64,000 bases of DNA from Rhinopomastus cyanomelas (lineage: Eukaryota; Chordata; Aves; Bucerotiformes; Rhinopomastidae). The stretch's first letter is position 1; each line of letters begins with the position of its first letter. The stretch is from NCBI GenBank assembly GCA_013400115.1, contig VXBP01001113.1, forward strand, positions 1,456,404-1,520,403, read 5' to 3'. The notes under the pieces are model-generated. The model saw nothing but the letters and a program-made list of their open reading frames with translations. It was not told where the DNA came from and searched no databases. The position numbers were made by a program, and so were the translations under genes. Below, in pieces: positions 1 to 12,900 of the stretch.

Positions 1-677
1 TTTTATAGAAGTCTGAAGTCCTGCGTGAATGGTTTAAGAAAGGTGGAGCAAGCATATGTGCTTATTTTCAGAAATGGCTGGGTGAAAACCTTTTTTAAAA
101 AAACACTGAATTTAAATGTGTTTGTAGGTTCAAAAATAAAGGAAAAAGGAATTTACTAAGAAATGTTTGTGCTGGTATAAAAGACCATAAGACATAGTGA
201 TATTCAAGCGTTGAACCATGAATTTCACAGGTGTGGGTGGTCTCTTCCACTTCTGTAGTTTAAAAGTTATATGCATAGTATGAATTTCTTTCTAATCCTT
301 AGAATCAGCTTACAGGAGAGGAATAGCTACATTAAATGTCAGCTGTGCTGAAGGAGGTTTTAATTCTTTTTCTTTTTTTACGGTTAGAAAATTGTACACC
401 CAGTTGCTTCCGAAACTATCGCTGCCCTTCAATTAGAAAGGAATAAATGATGCGTTTGAGGCATTGCGGTTTTGCACGTTGACATCTCCATACACAGTAA
501 TACTAATCCTGAAAATAAATTCTACTCTCTAGTTGATAGTTAATTAAAACCAGTCTGTGTTAAGAACTGGCTTGTTCACTGCACATTAAGACTGGTGTAA
601 ACCAGGCAAAAGTATGTCCTAGCTGGGCTTAGATGTGCATTTCACTTGCCATGTGTTCTTTGATCTTCCCTCTGTAG

Positions 678-902
678 GATGAGAGCTCATCTGACAACTT
701 GCGTCCAGAAGACCTGCAGAAGAATGGAGACTCAAACAGCGTTATTAAGGATAGGTTGTGTCAAGCTGTACGACATAGTGCCAAGCAGTTTCTTGATCCC
801 ATACGGAAATTTAATGGACAACCAGTGCCTTTTCAGCAGCCAAAGATATTTACTGGAGGTGTGATGAGATGGTACCAAGTGGAAGGCATGGAATGGCTAA
901 GG
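678..902 (+). CDS. HELLS: HELLS exon A (window residues 1-75)
   Basis: Acceptor ends in tgtag before 678; donor gtatgg at 903. It encodes an acidic start (DESSSDN) leading into the VMRWYQVEGMEWLR segment just before the ATPase domain. The exon is exactly 75 codons and ends in phase 0. It corresponds to the human exon starting DENSSS, so it is not the first coding exon. Confidence 0.95.
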
Positions 903-3900
903 GTATGGAGCAGTTGTTGAAATGTAATTTGTTGCTGTTTGGAAACAGAAAATGTAGGCAAGAGATGCTAGGAGTGTATAGTGGTAGTTACTACAGGGAG
1001 GGTAAAGAAGAGACATCCATTATTTCTCATGACACAAGAATCTGATGCTATGAAAAGTCAAGCAGGAGATAGTGTTTCAGCATGGGGTGGATGTCTGTGG
1101 TTGTAAACGTTTCTTTAGCTTTTCTGGTTGATAGTCTTTCTGGTCATCCCCTTCTCCATGCATTTTTATTTTTTTTTTAATTGGACTCAACTGTCTTTTC
1201 AACCTCTCCTTTGTAAAAGCAGGACAATACATATTACCAAGGGACAGTATTGTTGTTTTTAATCTCCAGGGCTTGGATTACGTAGCCTGTAGGTGTTTTA
1301 AGACCCGCAAGCTACCCTGCAGAGCTGACACACATAAGTTTTCCATTCTCTGCACCTTAGCATCTAACTAGTAATAGTAACAGAGTTTTTAAAATGTTTT
1401 TCTTTAGCCTTTGAAATGAAAAACTTAGGCAGCTTTCTATAAAAAATGCCTACATACATATATTTCTATTTGGTTTTGCTTGCAAGCCAAATCAAAATAG
1501 CTTTGCTTTTTAATTATTAGAGCCAGACAGAACTAACTTTCCTTCAGCTATAGGTTTCATATTTCTTTTAGGTTTTTTTTCTTTCCCACCAGCTTATGTA
1601 TCTTGTTCTAACAGATTTAAACTGATCTTACAAATCAGTGCCACTAAACTCACTCCTGACACTGGGGAGTGTTTAGAGAAGATGGGCCTCTGCTGGCAGG
1701 GGAAGAAGCAGCTTCCTTGGGCCCTTAGTGTACAATAACCATCTTTATCAATAGTAAATACAGCAGCTAAAGAACACTTCAGTGTCTTTTCTGTTCTTTT
1801 GTGGGAGGCTGCTCTGTCACTGGTCAGAATAGGCAGTGTCTGCGTGAAGAACTTCGCGGCCTGTTAGGATTGCATGCTTTTCCTACAGTGAAGTAACTGT
1901 GCCTGTAGAAGCTACATAAACAGATGACATTGTGCTGATATTTTAGTTTTGACTTTTAGAGGCAGGGATTAAAGGTTCTTTGGAGAGGAGTAAAAAATTG
2001 AGTAGTGTGAACTGTACTTCCTGTTGAAGTACCTTGTTGATACAACACTAATTTACATCCTTTCTTTTTATACAGTTCTGGTTTTTGGCCTCCCAGTCAG
2101 GCACTTAATTAGCTAAGATGCATACACATATGTACAAATCTCTGGGATTTACAAGAAATCTGGAGAAATCTTAGTCAACTGTAATGTAAGAAGTGCCTGG
2201 CAGAGAGGTTTTTACACTCCTAAAGATGTTTATTGTTCTTAAGGCTTGTTGGCTGTTTTGCATTAACATTTCTTCTGTGTATGCAGATGCTTTGGGAAAA
2301 TGGTATCAATGGCATTTTAGCTGATGAAATGGGATTGGGGAAGACAATCCAGTGTATTGCAACAATAGCACTGATGGTGGAGCGAGGAGTTCCTGGTCCA
2401 TTCTTAGTATGTGGTCCTTTGTCTACTCTTCCAAACTGGATGTCTGAATTCAAAAGATTTACTCCAGAGGTAAAAGAAATGAATATTTCTCTTTTTCTTT
2501 CTAATGTTTTAAAGAACAAATTATTTAATTCTTTCTCTAATTACTTATCCTGAACATTTTTCTTTACTACACACTGTGCTACACTTTGCTATGTATTCAC
2601 AGCCTTCTTGTAACAGAGCTGCTTAACTTACTGTCATCTATTTAGGTTTAAATGAGTTTGAGTCACTTGACTTCTAAACCTTTGGTGTTTTTTTGGGGTT
2701 TTTTTCTCAGATTCCACTGATGCTCTACCATGGAGCTCAACAGGAACGTCGTAAACTGGTTCGTAAAATTCACAAGCGACAAGGATCACTACAAATTCAT
2801 CCCGTGGTCATTACTTCCTTTGAAATAGCAATGCGAGACAGAAATGCCCTGCAGGTATCTTGAGTTCTGAAGGCACTAGGATGGGTGGAATGCCTCTCAC
2901 TAATAACAATGTTTTGAATGTGGTAAACAAAAAACTCCGCGTGCTGCTGGCACAAGCGGCATTTATAATGGCATTCATTTCTTTCTCCTTAGTAGCAGTG
3001 CCTCTGGAATTTTTGCTAAAGAAATTCTTCAAACAGAATGCTATACAAGATGTAAAATAAGCAGATAGTTACAGCTATTTTTAGTGTTCAGATATCATGG
3101 CTAACATCAGAATAATTGCTTCGTTGAGATGAGCTTCACGCAGTATTATTGTAATCACCTAAGCTTTCTAAAAGCAGTTACCGTGAAGCAGATGTGTGGT
3201 GTTTTAGCCGTTTGGACTCCACTCTTCTAGTCTGGCAAAGTGAGAAACATCTGTAATGTGCAGTATTAGACAGTCTTATTAGAATTATAGAATCATTTAG
3301 GTTGAAAAAGACATGCAAGATCATTCTTCCTTTCCTCAAGTAGATGCACACTCTTCTGCAAACTCAAATCTTCTTGTTCATTAGTACTGCTAGTCTCATC
3401 TGGTACATGCTTTGATGGTGTAAAACTAAGATTTACTAAAATACCCTTTCTTTTCTAGCACTGCTTCTGGAAATACTTGATAGTAGACGAAGGCCACAGG
3501 ATTAAAAATATGAACTGCCGCCTTATCAGAGAACTGAAACAATTTAATGCAGACAATAAGCTCCTATTGACTGGTACTCCCTTGCAAAACAACTTGGCAG
3601 AGCTTTGGTCATTGCTTAATTTCCTATTGCCAGATGTGTTTGATGATTTGAAAAGGTAGGTTTCAATCAAGTACTGAAAACTATTAAACTTACATCACCA
3701 AGTGAACAGGTATTTTATGGTGTGTTTGTAATTCAGTATGATTATTTGGTGGTGAAGACTTTGAAATAAGTCTTGAATTCACATGTAGTTATTTCAGAAA
3801 TAAAGTAGTTGTCAGCTTTCTGGGTAGTGGGAGCTTAGCTCTGAGCCAAGACATTTGGGGAAGTGATGTTTGTGTAATCACTAGTGCCTAGTGCTGGATA

Positions 3901-6900
3901 AGATTCTCTTAAGGTGCTGCAGAAAGTTGTGTGAGGTTGTCAGACATGGAACCCATGGGAGATGGATTGTTTTCTGAAGCAGTAGGGGGTCAGGTGGAAG
4001 AATGTTGCCAGAACAGTCTTCAGGTGAATTTTGGAAAAGGATTAATTGCTTATAATAGTTCATAGTGATTATTCTAACTAATGCAAGTATTTTTACCAAT
4101 CACATAAAACCTCAGGCAGCTGCATTGACAGGTATATTTCAGAAATACCTCCTGTTCACTCTGCATTTACAGTGGATGTTAGTGCTCTGTTTTTCTTAAA
4201 TCCCAGGATAAGAGAAGAATAGTATACTTAATGAAGAAGAATAGCTTGCTTCATAGCTATTACTTTTACTGTTTTGCTTTGTTTTGTTTTGTTTTTCAGC
4301 TTTGAGTCTTGGTTTGATGTTACCAGCATTACAGAAACTGCTGAAGATATTATTGCTATAGAAAGGGAGCAAAACATCTTGCACATGCTGCATCAGGTTT
4401 TAATTTAAATTTTTGTGTTGGTTGCTTTCGTGGTGTATTACTGCCTATTATTATTGTGTCAGTTTTCTTCATGAAGCTGAATCCTGGGTCTGAGACTGTA
4501 TTGTAGCACTTCTTGACTTTCTTAGGCTCATGGGTTGGTTTTTTTTTTTTTTCAGTCTTTACAGCACTTCTAAGTGCCAAAAGGAATAATAAAACTTTGA
4601 TAATAACTCATTTTCACTCTTCTAATCAAATTGAGTTTAGGCAAACATAACTGCAGTTGTTGTTTCTGTTTGCCAAAAGATATGGTTGGTATATTTATTT
4701 TCTTCAAATATAACTTTAAGGGGAATCTGAGTAACGTGTTGAACAGGCTGCCTTTTGATAAATTAGCTGTATTACACTAGTTGTGTGTAAGCACTCAAAA
4801 ATATTTAAGGGAGGAGTACAAGTAAATGCTTACAAAACTACCATTTTCCTGTCACAGACTGATGACGAGAGAGAGGAGTTTTATGTTCTAGATATAATTG
4901 TCAAAGATGATTTATTGATTATTTCTGTTAAGTGTTTGGGGCTTTTCCAGACTAACTTAAGAAATATAAACGAAAATGAGTTGTTGCATAACAAAATTGT
5001 TTCAAGATAATGAAAATTACTTGAAAGGTGTGCAATGCAGTTACTACTGCATCCTTATTAAACACTTCAAAGCATTTCAGTTGTCAATAGATAGGTTGTT
5101 TGAACACATTTTTTACCAGCATGTATGTAAAAGTTTCAGGAGTGTATGTGTCGGGTTCTTCAGGGGCTTTTTGGTTTTCTTAAACTAGCCATGTGAGAGC
5201 ATTGGGTAATTCTGTCACATCTGCTCAACATTTCAGATTCTGACACCTTTCTTACTGAGAAGACTTAAAACAGATGTTGCTCTGGAGGTTCCTCCTAAGC
5301 GAGAAGTTGTGGTGTATGCACCACTGGCAAAGAAGCAAGAAACTTTCTATACTGCCATTGTAAATCGCACCATTAGGAAGCTGCTTGGAACTAATGAGGT
5401 AACTACTCATGAGTGTTAAAAGTGTGTTTGCTCTTGATGGTTTATGTGCAAAAACATGTTTGTATACCTTCGTTGCTATTGTGTCTAAACCCACTCTGAG
5501 GGTTGCTGCTGGGCTGGCTGCTAGACAGATGACAGTCTATTAATCACTCATCCTTTGCAAAGGGGAAGACAAAGGGAGTGAAGGAGAGAGACTTTGGGAT
5601 TTGAAAACTAATACTGCTTTAATGAAAATAGTAACAGTAAAATGTAATATATGTAAATACGTAGAAAATCAGTACAGAACCTGATGCCACTGATGGCAGT
5701 TAGCTTACTATCAGCATTGATAGTATGACCAGACAGTGGGAAAGTCTCAGACTGGGCTTGGTGACGGATGTGGACTGGATTCAGGAATGCTTTGGGGTTG
5801 AAGGCAGGATAGAGTCTTCTTGGGCATTGGAGAGCTTGACCCTTCTGATTCCTCAGCTGTATTCTGAATACAATGTATATGGAATGGAATGTCTTGTTGC
5901 TCAGTGTAGGATCACCTGTTCTATCTGCTTCTTGCCACAGTCTTTTAACTTACTACACCTCAAACATGGTAAAGAAGGTTTAATGTTGACTTCAGTCATC
6001 ACAGGAGCAAGTCTAAGCAAGAGCCTTTCTGCATCTCAATTCTTGATGTTAACTGTAAATAGAAAGCTTGATGTCATCTAGAAGTAGATGCTGAGTGCAA
6101 TAATACACCGTTAACTTTAGAAAGGGAAGTTACATAGAATAGAAAAAAAAACCCCAAACAAAAAGTGAAATTACTCAACAGAATTAATTCTGTTCTAATT
6201 CAAACCAGGACACCCACTTTTAAATTTTTTTATTGACCTTTTTGTTACCTACTTCTGTGGCAGTTACTGTGACTGGCCTCTGGGCACAGAACTAATATAG
6301 AATCATAGAATCATTAGGGATTGGAAGGGACCTCGAAAGATCATCTAGTCCAATCCCCCTGACACAGCAGGATCACTAGGCCAAGTCACACAGGAACACA
6401 TCCAGGTGGGTTTTAAACATCTCCAGTGAAGGAGACTCCACACCCACCCTGGGCAGCCTGTTCCGCTCCTCTGTCACCCTCACTGTAAAGAAGTTCCTTC
6501 TCATACTGATGTGGAACCTCTTATATTCAAGCATACACCCATTGTCCTATCACCAGATGACATTGAGAAGAGCCTGGCTCCATCCTCCTGTCACCCACCC
6601 TTCCAAATATTTGTAGACATTAATGAGGTCACCCCTCTGTCTCCTCTTTTCCAAGCTAAAGAGACCCAGCTCCCTCAGCCTCTCCTCATAAGGGAGGTGC
6701 TCCACTCCATCACCTTCATTGCTCTACACTGGACACCCTTCAGCAGCTCCACATCCCTCTTGAGCTGAGGAGCCCAGAACTAGTTACAATACTCCAGATG
6801 TGGTCTCACCAGGGCAGAGTAGAGGGGAAGAAGAACCTCTCTTGATCTGCTAACCACCCCTCTTCTGATCCACCCCAGGATGCTGTTGGTCCTCTTGGCC

Positions 6901-9900
6901 GCAAGAGTACACAGCTGGCTCATAATCATTCTGCTGTCCACCAGGACCCCCAAGTCCCTTTCTCCTACAGTGCTCTCCAACAGGTCAGTCCCCAGCTTAT
7001 ACTGGTAACCTGGGGTTGTTCTTGCCCACATGCAAGACTCTACACTTGCCCTTGTTATACCTCATTAAATTTCTCCCTGCCCAATTCTCCAGCCTGTCCA
7101 GGTCTCGCTGAATGGCAGCACAGTGTGCAGGGGTGTCAGCGACACCACCCAGCTTTGTGTCATCAGCAAACTTGCTGACAGTGCATGCCAATCCCTCATC
7201 CAAGTCATCAATGAATAGATTGAACAGGACTGGTGCCAGCACCGATCCCTGGGGCACTCCACTAGATACAGGCCTCCAACTAGACTCTGTCCCATTGACC
7301 ACCACTCTCTGACTTCTACCCTGTAGCCAGTTTACAATCCACCTCACTACCCAATCATCTAGACCACACTGCCTCAGTTTGGCTGCAAGGATGGTGTGAG
7401 AGACTGTGTGAAATGCCTTACTCAAGTCGAGACAGACCATTACTGAAGGTGAGCTAGATATAATAGTGCAAATATGTTCTTGATTACTTGTAGCTTGGGG
7501 AGTGAAAAACCTTGAGTTTTCAGAGTTTACAGTTTTTGCTGTAAAATAGTAAGGTACCACTGATTTTAAGCAGCAGCTTTTAAAATCTACAATTACAGAT
7601 TTTAAAATTTTCAGCTGAGTTTTCTACCTGAAACTTAACAGCTGTTGAGTCTAAAGTAAGTTGATCAAACTGGATGTGCACAAATCCGTGGGCCCAGATG
7701 GGATGCACCCGCGTGTGCTAAGGGAGATGGCGGAAGTCATTGCTAGGCCACTCTCCATCATCTTTGCTAGGTCCTGGGGAATGAGAGAGGTGCCTAGGGA
7801 CTGGAGGATAGCAAATGTTACCCCAATCTTTAAAAAGGGAAAGAAGGAAGACCCAGGTAACTATAGACCGGTCAGCCTCACCTCCATCCCAGGAAAGGTG
7901 ATGGAACAATTTGTACTAGAGGCTGTTTCCGGGCACATCATGGACAGGAGGGTCATTAGGGACAGTCAGCATGGCTTCACAAAGGGAAAGTCGTGCTTGA
8001 CCAACCTGATAGCCTTTTATGAGGGTGTAACCAGGTGGATGGATGAGGGCAGAGCCGTGGATGTCATCTGTCTTGACTTAAGTAAGGCATTTGACAGTGT
8101 CTCCCACAGCATCCTTGCAGACAAACTGAGGCAGTGTGGCCTNNNNNNNNNNNNNNNNNNNNNNNNNNNNNNNNNNNNNNNNNNNNNNAGAAGAGGGGTG
8201 GTTAGCAGATCAAGAGAGGTTCTTCTCCCCCTCTACTCTGCCCTGGTGAGACCACACCTGGAGTATTGTGTCCAGTTCTGGGCTCCTAAATTCAAGAGAG
8301 ATGTGGAGCTTCTGGAGAGAGTTCAGCGTAGAGCAAGGAAGATTGTAAAGGAGGTGGAGCACCTCCCTTATGAGGAGAGGCTGAGGGAGCTGGGTCTCTT
8401 TAGCTTGGAGGAGAGGAGACTGAGGGGTGACCTTACTAATGTCTATAAATATTTGGAGGGGTGGGTGTCGGGAGGATGGAACTGGGCTGTTCTCGGTGTC
8501 ATGTAGTGATAGGACGAGGGGCAATAGTTGTAAGCTGGAACATAGGAGGTTCCACATCAACCTGAGAAGGAACTTCTTCCCAGTGAGGGTGACAGAGCAC
8601 TGGAACAGGCTGCCCAGGGGGGTTGTGGAGTCTCCTTCACTGGAGATGTTCAAGACCCGACTGGACGGGTTCCTATGTGACTTGGTTTAGGTGATTCTGA
8701 TGTTGCAGGCGGATTGGACTAGATGATCTTTCGAGGTCCCTTCCAATCCCTAGTGATTCTATGATTTTTATGAAGTATTGCATGATGCATATCGCTGAGA
8801 CCACTTTTCAGTGTTGAGAATTCTTGGGTCAGTGTAGGCCGTTCAGTCTGAAGCTGTCTGCTGTTGATAGCAACATTTTTGTTTCCCACAGGAAGAAGTG
8901 GTTGAGTTAACTCCTACAGGTCGACCAAAGCGCCGTAGTCGAAAAGTGGTTGACTATTGTGAAAAGCATAATGGTTCACCTGATGACTTGGAAAAATTGA
9001 TCAACAGAATGCAAGAGGAAGTAGAAAAAGAGAGGTACCTGTCCTGAAAGTTTGTTTTTTAATTGTTGTTGTATATCTTTCACTATTATACTGAATATAT
9101 CTCTCTTGGCTTGCTTACAGAGCTTTGCTTATTCAAATCAATTACCAAAAAATGACATTTTGTAGTTCACTATTCTTAGGGCTTTATCATTTGTTTCTTT
9201 GTACTTACCTAATATTTGCTGGGCCATGATAGCAATGATTAGGTTGCACAATCACTCAGTGACTAATTAGAGTTTTATTTAGCCAGAAGACATTTACTTC
9301 TAGACCTGTGGACTTTGTAGAATCTAGCAAAAAATTTGCTTCTTGAGTGTGTTTTCATGAGTCGCAGTCTTAGCATTATTATCATCAAAGGATCTACCTA
9401 TTGATAATCTGTGTAGAGTAAAAATGTTGTTGTGTGAAATGGAATTCCTTTGAGCTGATAATCAAGAGCTGTGGTTTCACCAAAGCAGCACAATGTTGGA
9501 TGTCAGACAGGGAAGAACTGCTTCGTCTTGTAAGGTTCAGGTAAACCTTTTGTCTCTGTTGTCTAAATATGTTCAGAGGTATATCTTTCATAAGCTCAAA
9601 GACAGGACAAGGGAAAATGATGGTGTGCTAATTACAGTTAACTCTTAGGTTTTTGCAAAATTACTCAAGTACTTGAAACAGAGTTTAAGCTCAAGACTGA
9701 AGGAAAAGGTGTAGTATCCTTCCTAAATTTTGTAGAATATGTAGACTTAAGCTGTGGCCTGCAAGACAAGTGACATGATTATTGCTGTTTTGGTGGCAAC
9801 ACTTCCTGTTGATTAAGATCAGAGCTAAAGTAAAGGACTGAGGGAACTGAGGAATTCATTTGTAGGTTTTGCAAGGTCTGTTGATAGCTCTAAATTGGTT

Positions 9901-12900
9901 GGAAGTCCCTTGGGCAAGAACAAGTGTACGTGTTTGTATTTGTTGTGTGGTAGATCCCTACTTAGAAGAGCTAAATAACTATGTGGTTGCAAGTCTCCCA
10001 ACTTCAAGTCTGACTGAAATGTGATAGGCAGAGAGCAGGTTTGGAAATAGCTTACGTGTCGCTCTAGAGGATATCTGACCATTTGCTCTAGAGAGGGTTT
10101 GCCTTGATTCCATTCTCTACTAGGTGACTTGTACAAGAGGTTTTTTTTCTGATCACTTCTGAATGCTCTTTTGTATTTTAAATCAGTAATGGGAAACTCT
10201 TAAGCCTCTGTTCTCAAGTGTGGCACTAGAAGTTGTTTTGTCTGGTAATAGCTTTACTTTTGAGGAATTTGGAAGACATTTGACACTGCATGTGAGTCTG
10301 TTTCTTTATTTTGATGTTTATTTTAACTTCTGTATCTGTAGCATAATGAGGCAACACTGTTTTTTTCAAGGCCAGTGGTAGAAGTGAGCGTCCCCATGGA
10401 TTCAGAGATCAATCTTAAACTGCAGAATATCATGATGTTACTGAGGAAATGTTGTAATCACCCCTATCTTATTGAATATCCATTGGACCCAGCTACACAG
10501 CAATTCAAGGTATGTATTTTCAAAGAAAAACTCTTCCAGATGTTAATAATCAGTGAGCTGGTGGCTATAAAGAATGACCTTTACCAACATGGTTTGCCCA
10601 GGGGGGTAGTTGAGGCCCCATCCTTGTAGGTGTTTAAGGCCAGGCTGGATGAGGCTCTGGCCAGCCTGATCTAGGGTGGAGTTGAACTGGATGATCCTCT
10701 GGTCCCTTCTAACCCTGACTGACTGTATGACTTGGTCTAGGTGATCCTGCTGTGGCAGAGGGATTGGACTAGATGATCTTTTGAGGTCCCTTCCAATCCC
10801 TTATGATTCTATGGCATGTGAATTCCAGCAGTGTACTGAATTTGAAGTTTCCTTGCAGCAGCAGTTGTGGCAACCATTTCAGCCTCTCTGCCCATTTACC
10901 TATTGCAGATTGTTTTAAAAATAAAACCTGACTTTGCTGAATTGTTTACGGCACAGTTTGTACATGCCGCACAAGGGGTGGTGGTGACTTTTAAGTGTGA
11001 GAACTTGAAGGGCTAAACCAAATACAATAGTTGTCTGCTCAGAGTGTAGCATTTTTTTCTCCTCGAAAGGGCAAAAATCTGACTTAAACCACCAGCTGAC
11101 CTTTGTGATATAATGTGCACAAAGCATTTGGCAGTATAGAAAGAATGAAGTAACTTGAACTAGCAGAATCTTAAACAACTTGAAGTTGATTGCACGTTCT
11201 AAAAGTAGGTTTGTGGGCATGTGTAGTCAATGTTTCCTTTTGAGTGAATGATAACAGATCAAGCTGCACTCAATCCACAGAGGAGCAAGGTGTTGAATCT
11301 TCACAATGTAAAGTCAATGCACAAAAGCAGAGAGCTTAGTGTGAGTAAAGTGGAGAAAATGCAGACTGTTAGGAGAGTTGACACCACTTGCAGCAGCTAC
11401 TGCCTGCTCTGGAAATTGATTCAGGAATTCCTGAAGTGGCTGCTGTATGGCTTGAACCTGAGAAGTTTCTGTGCACTTTGCACAAGATTTAGTTCTGTTA
11501 AACTCTTCAGCAAAAGAGGGGTCTAAGGTGCTGATGTTAAAATGTGTGATCACTTGGCTGATTCTTGTCATTCAGCAGCTCCTTCTTTATATCCAGTAGG
11601 TGGAAGTCTTGTGCATTAATTAGAAGCTGGGAAAGAAACAGTAACACTTCCACATAGAAAAATTAAAGTTGTCTAGGAATCACCTTCCAGAAATGGGATG
11701 AAAACTACTAGATTTTGGGGTTTTTTAAATTATTTGGGTATATTCAATGGAGTACTTTGGTCTCATGCCATTGTCGTTTAACTGGTTTGATGTGGTTTAC
11801 TACATTGTAGTTACAATCTTACAACTTATAAAACTTAGTGTGAGGTTTCAGACAACTTTTGGGTTTTTTTTAGTATTCTTCCCTTCTGATGTGTGATCCC
11901 TTCTCTTCTGTTCTAAGGTTGATGAAAATTTAGTCAAAAATTCAGGCAAGTTTCTTGTTTTGGACCGGATGCTTCCAGAACTCAAAAAAAGAGGACATAA
12001 GGTAAAACTAATGAATGGGAGGGTGGGGTGTAGTTGTCTACTTACGACCAAAACGTGGTACTAACAAATCTTTGTGGGTTTGTAGGTCTTGTTATTCTCA
12101 CAGATGACTATGATGCTTGACATTTTGATGGATTATTGCTATTTGAGAAACTTCAGATTTAGTCGATTGGATGGCTCTATGTCCTACTCAGAGAGAGAAG
12201 AAAATGTAAGTAGATGTGTGTGCCCTTTGAGCCTCGTAGAAAATACTGCTTGTTCACGTGATATCATGTAACACAGCATTTAGCTGTTAGTAGGCAAAAT
12301 ACATCTGTGTTATAAACTGATACCCTTGCTGCTGCTTTAATATCTGCAACTCAGAAACACTGAAGAAATGGAATGTGTTACTAACAGGTATCTTGGGGTA
12401 TGCCTATAGAGTGTTGAGTGCTCACATACTCTGTTGCCCAGATATTATATTTATCGAGTATCTATCTAGATTGTAGCAGATGGTAATCTCAGTTTTACCC
12501 CTGCACATAGTGTTTTGTAGCATCCAGGATGTGATTCCAGCATTTGTGGGACCATAATGTAAAAGTCTAATATCAAAAACCCAGCAAAGTACATCTCCCA
12601 GAAATGTTTTTGTGCCTAGTGGGACACCTGTAACTTCAGCTTGAAGTGTCAGGTGAATTTATTGCAGCACAGTCTTTTTGTTACTGCATACTTCATTTAT
12701 CAGGGAGAGCAGCTGTGCTGGAGTGATTCTGGAGAAGCTCTGAGGGTTTGCAGTGATGTAAAAGCAAGGTATACGTGGAGGAAGTACACAGGGTGTGTCT
12801 AAAGGATGCTGCAGTTGCCAGCTGGTCTCCAAAATGTGCGCTGGTATTTATGAAGATGCAGATAACTTACCATGTAGATCAAATTGTGCCTCCCTTTGCC

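Larger units (their letters stand above)
5399..8891 (+). other. HELLS intron, 3.5 kb, mostly retroelements
   Basis: Holds an old ERVL-type LTR (about 5497-6212), a minus-strand CR1 (6297-7440), a plus-strand CR1 (7655-8766) and a 46-base run of N inside the latter. The CR1 ends only 125 bp before the next HELLS exon. The 7441-7654 spacer shows nothing recognisable. Confidence 0.8.

Noticed and set aside
1..60. Possible upstream HELLS exon ('tatag' followed by an open frame from 9).
   Set aside because: The translation has no similarity to the HELLS N-terminal region, which is lysine/glutamate-rich just before DESSSD, and no good donor follows in phase.
5725..6081. 118-codon open frame in a HELLS intron.
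   Set aside because: It lies inside the ERVL-like LTR and resembles no protein; LTRs of this type often have chance open frames.
8210..8653. 147-codon minus-strand frame and many similar ones.
   Set aside because: Antisense shadow of CR1 ORF2; the CR1 coding strand is the plus strand here.
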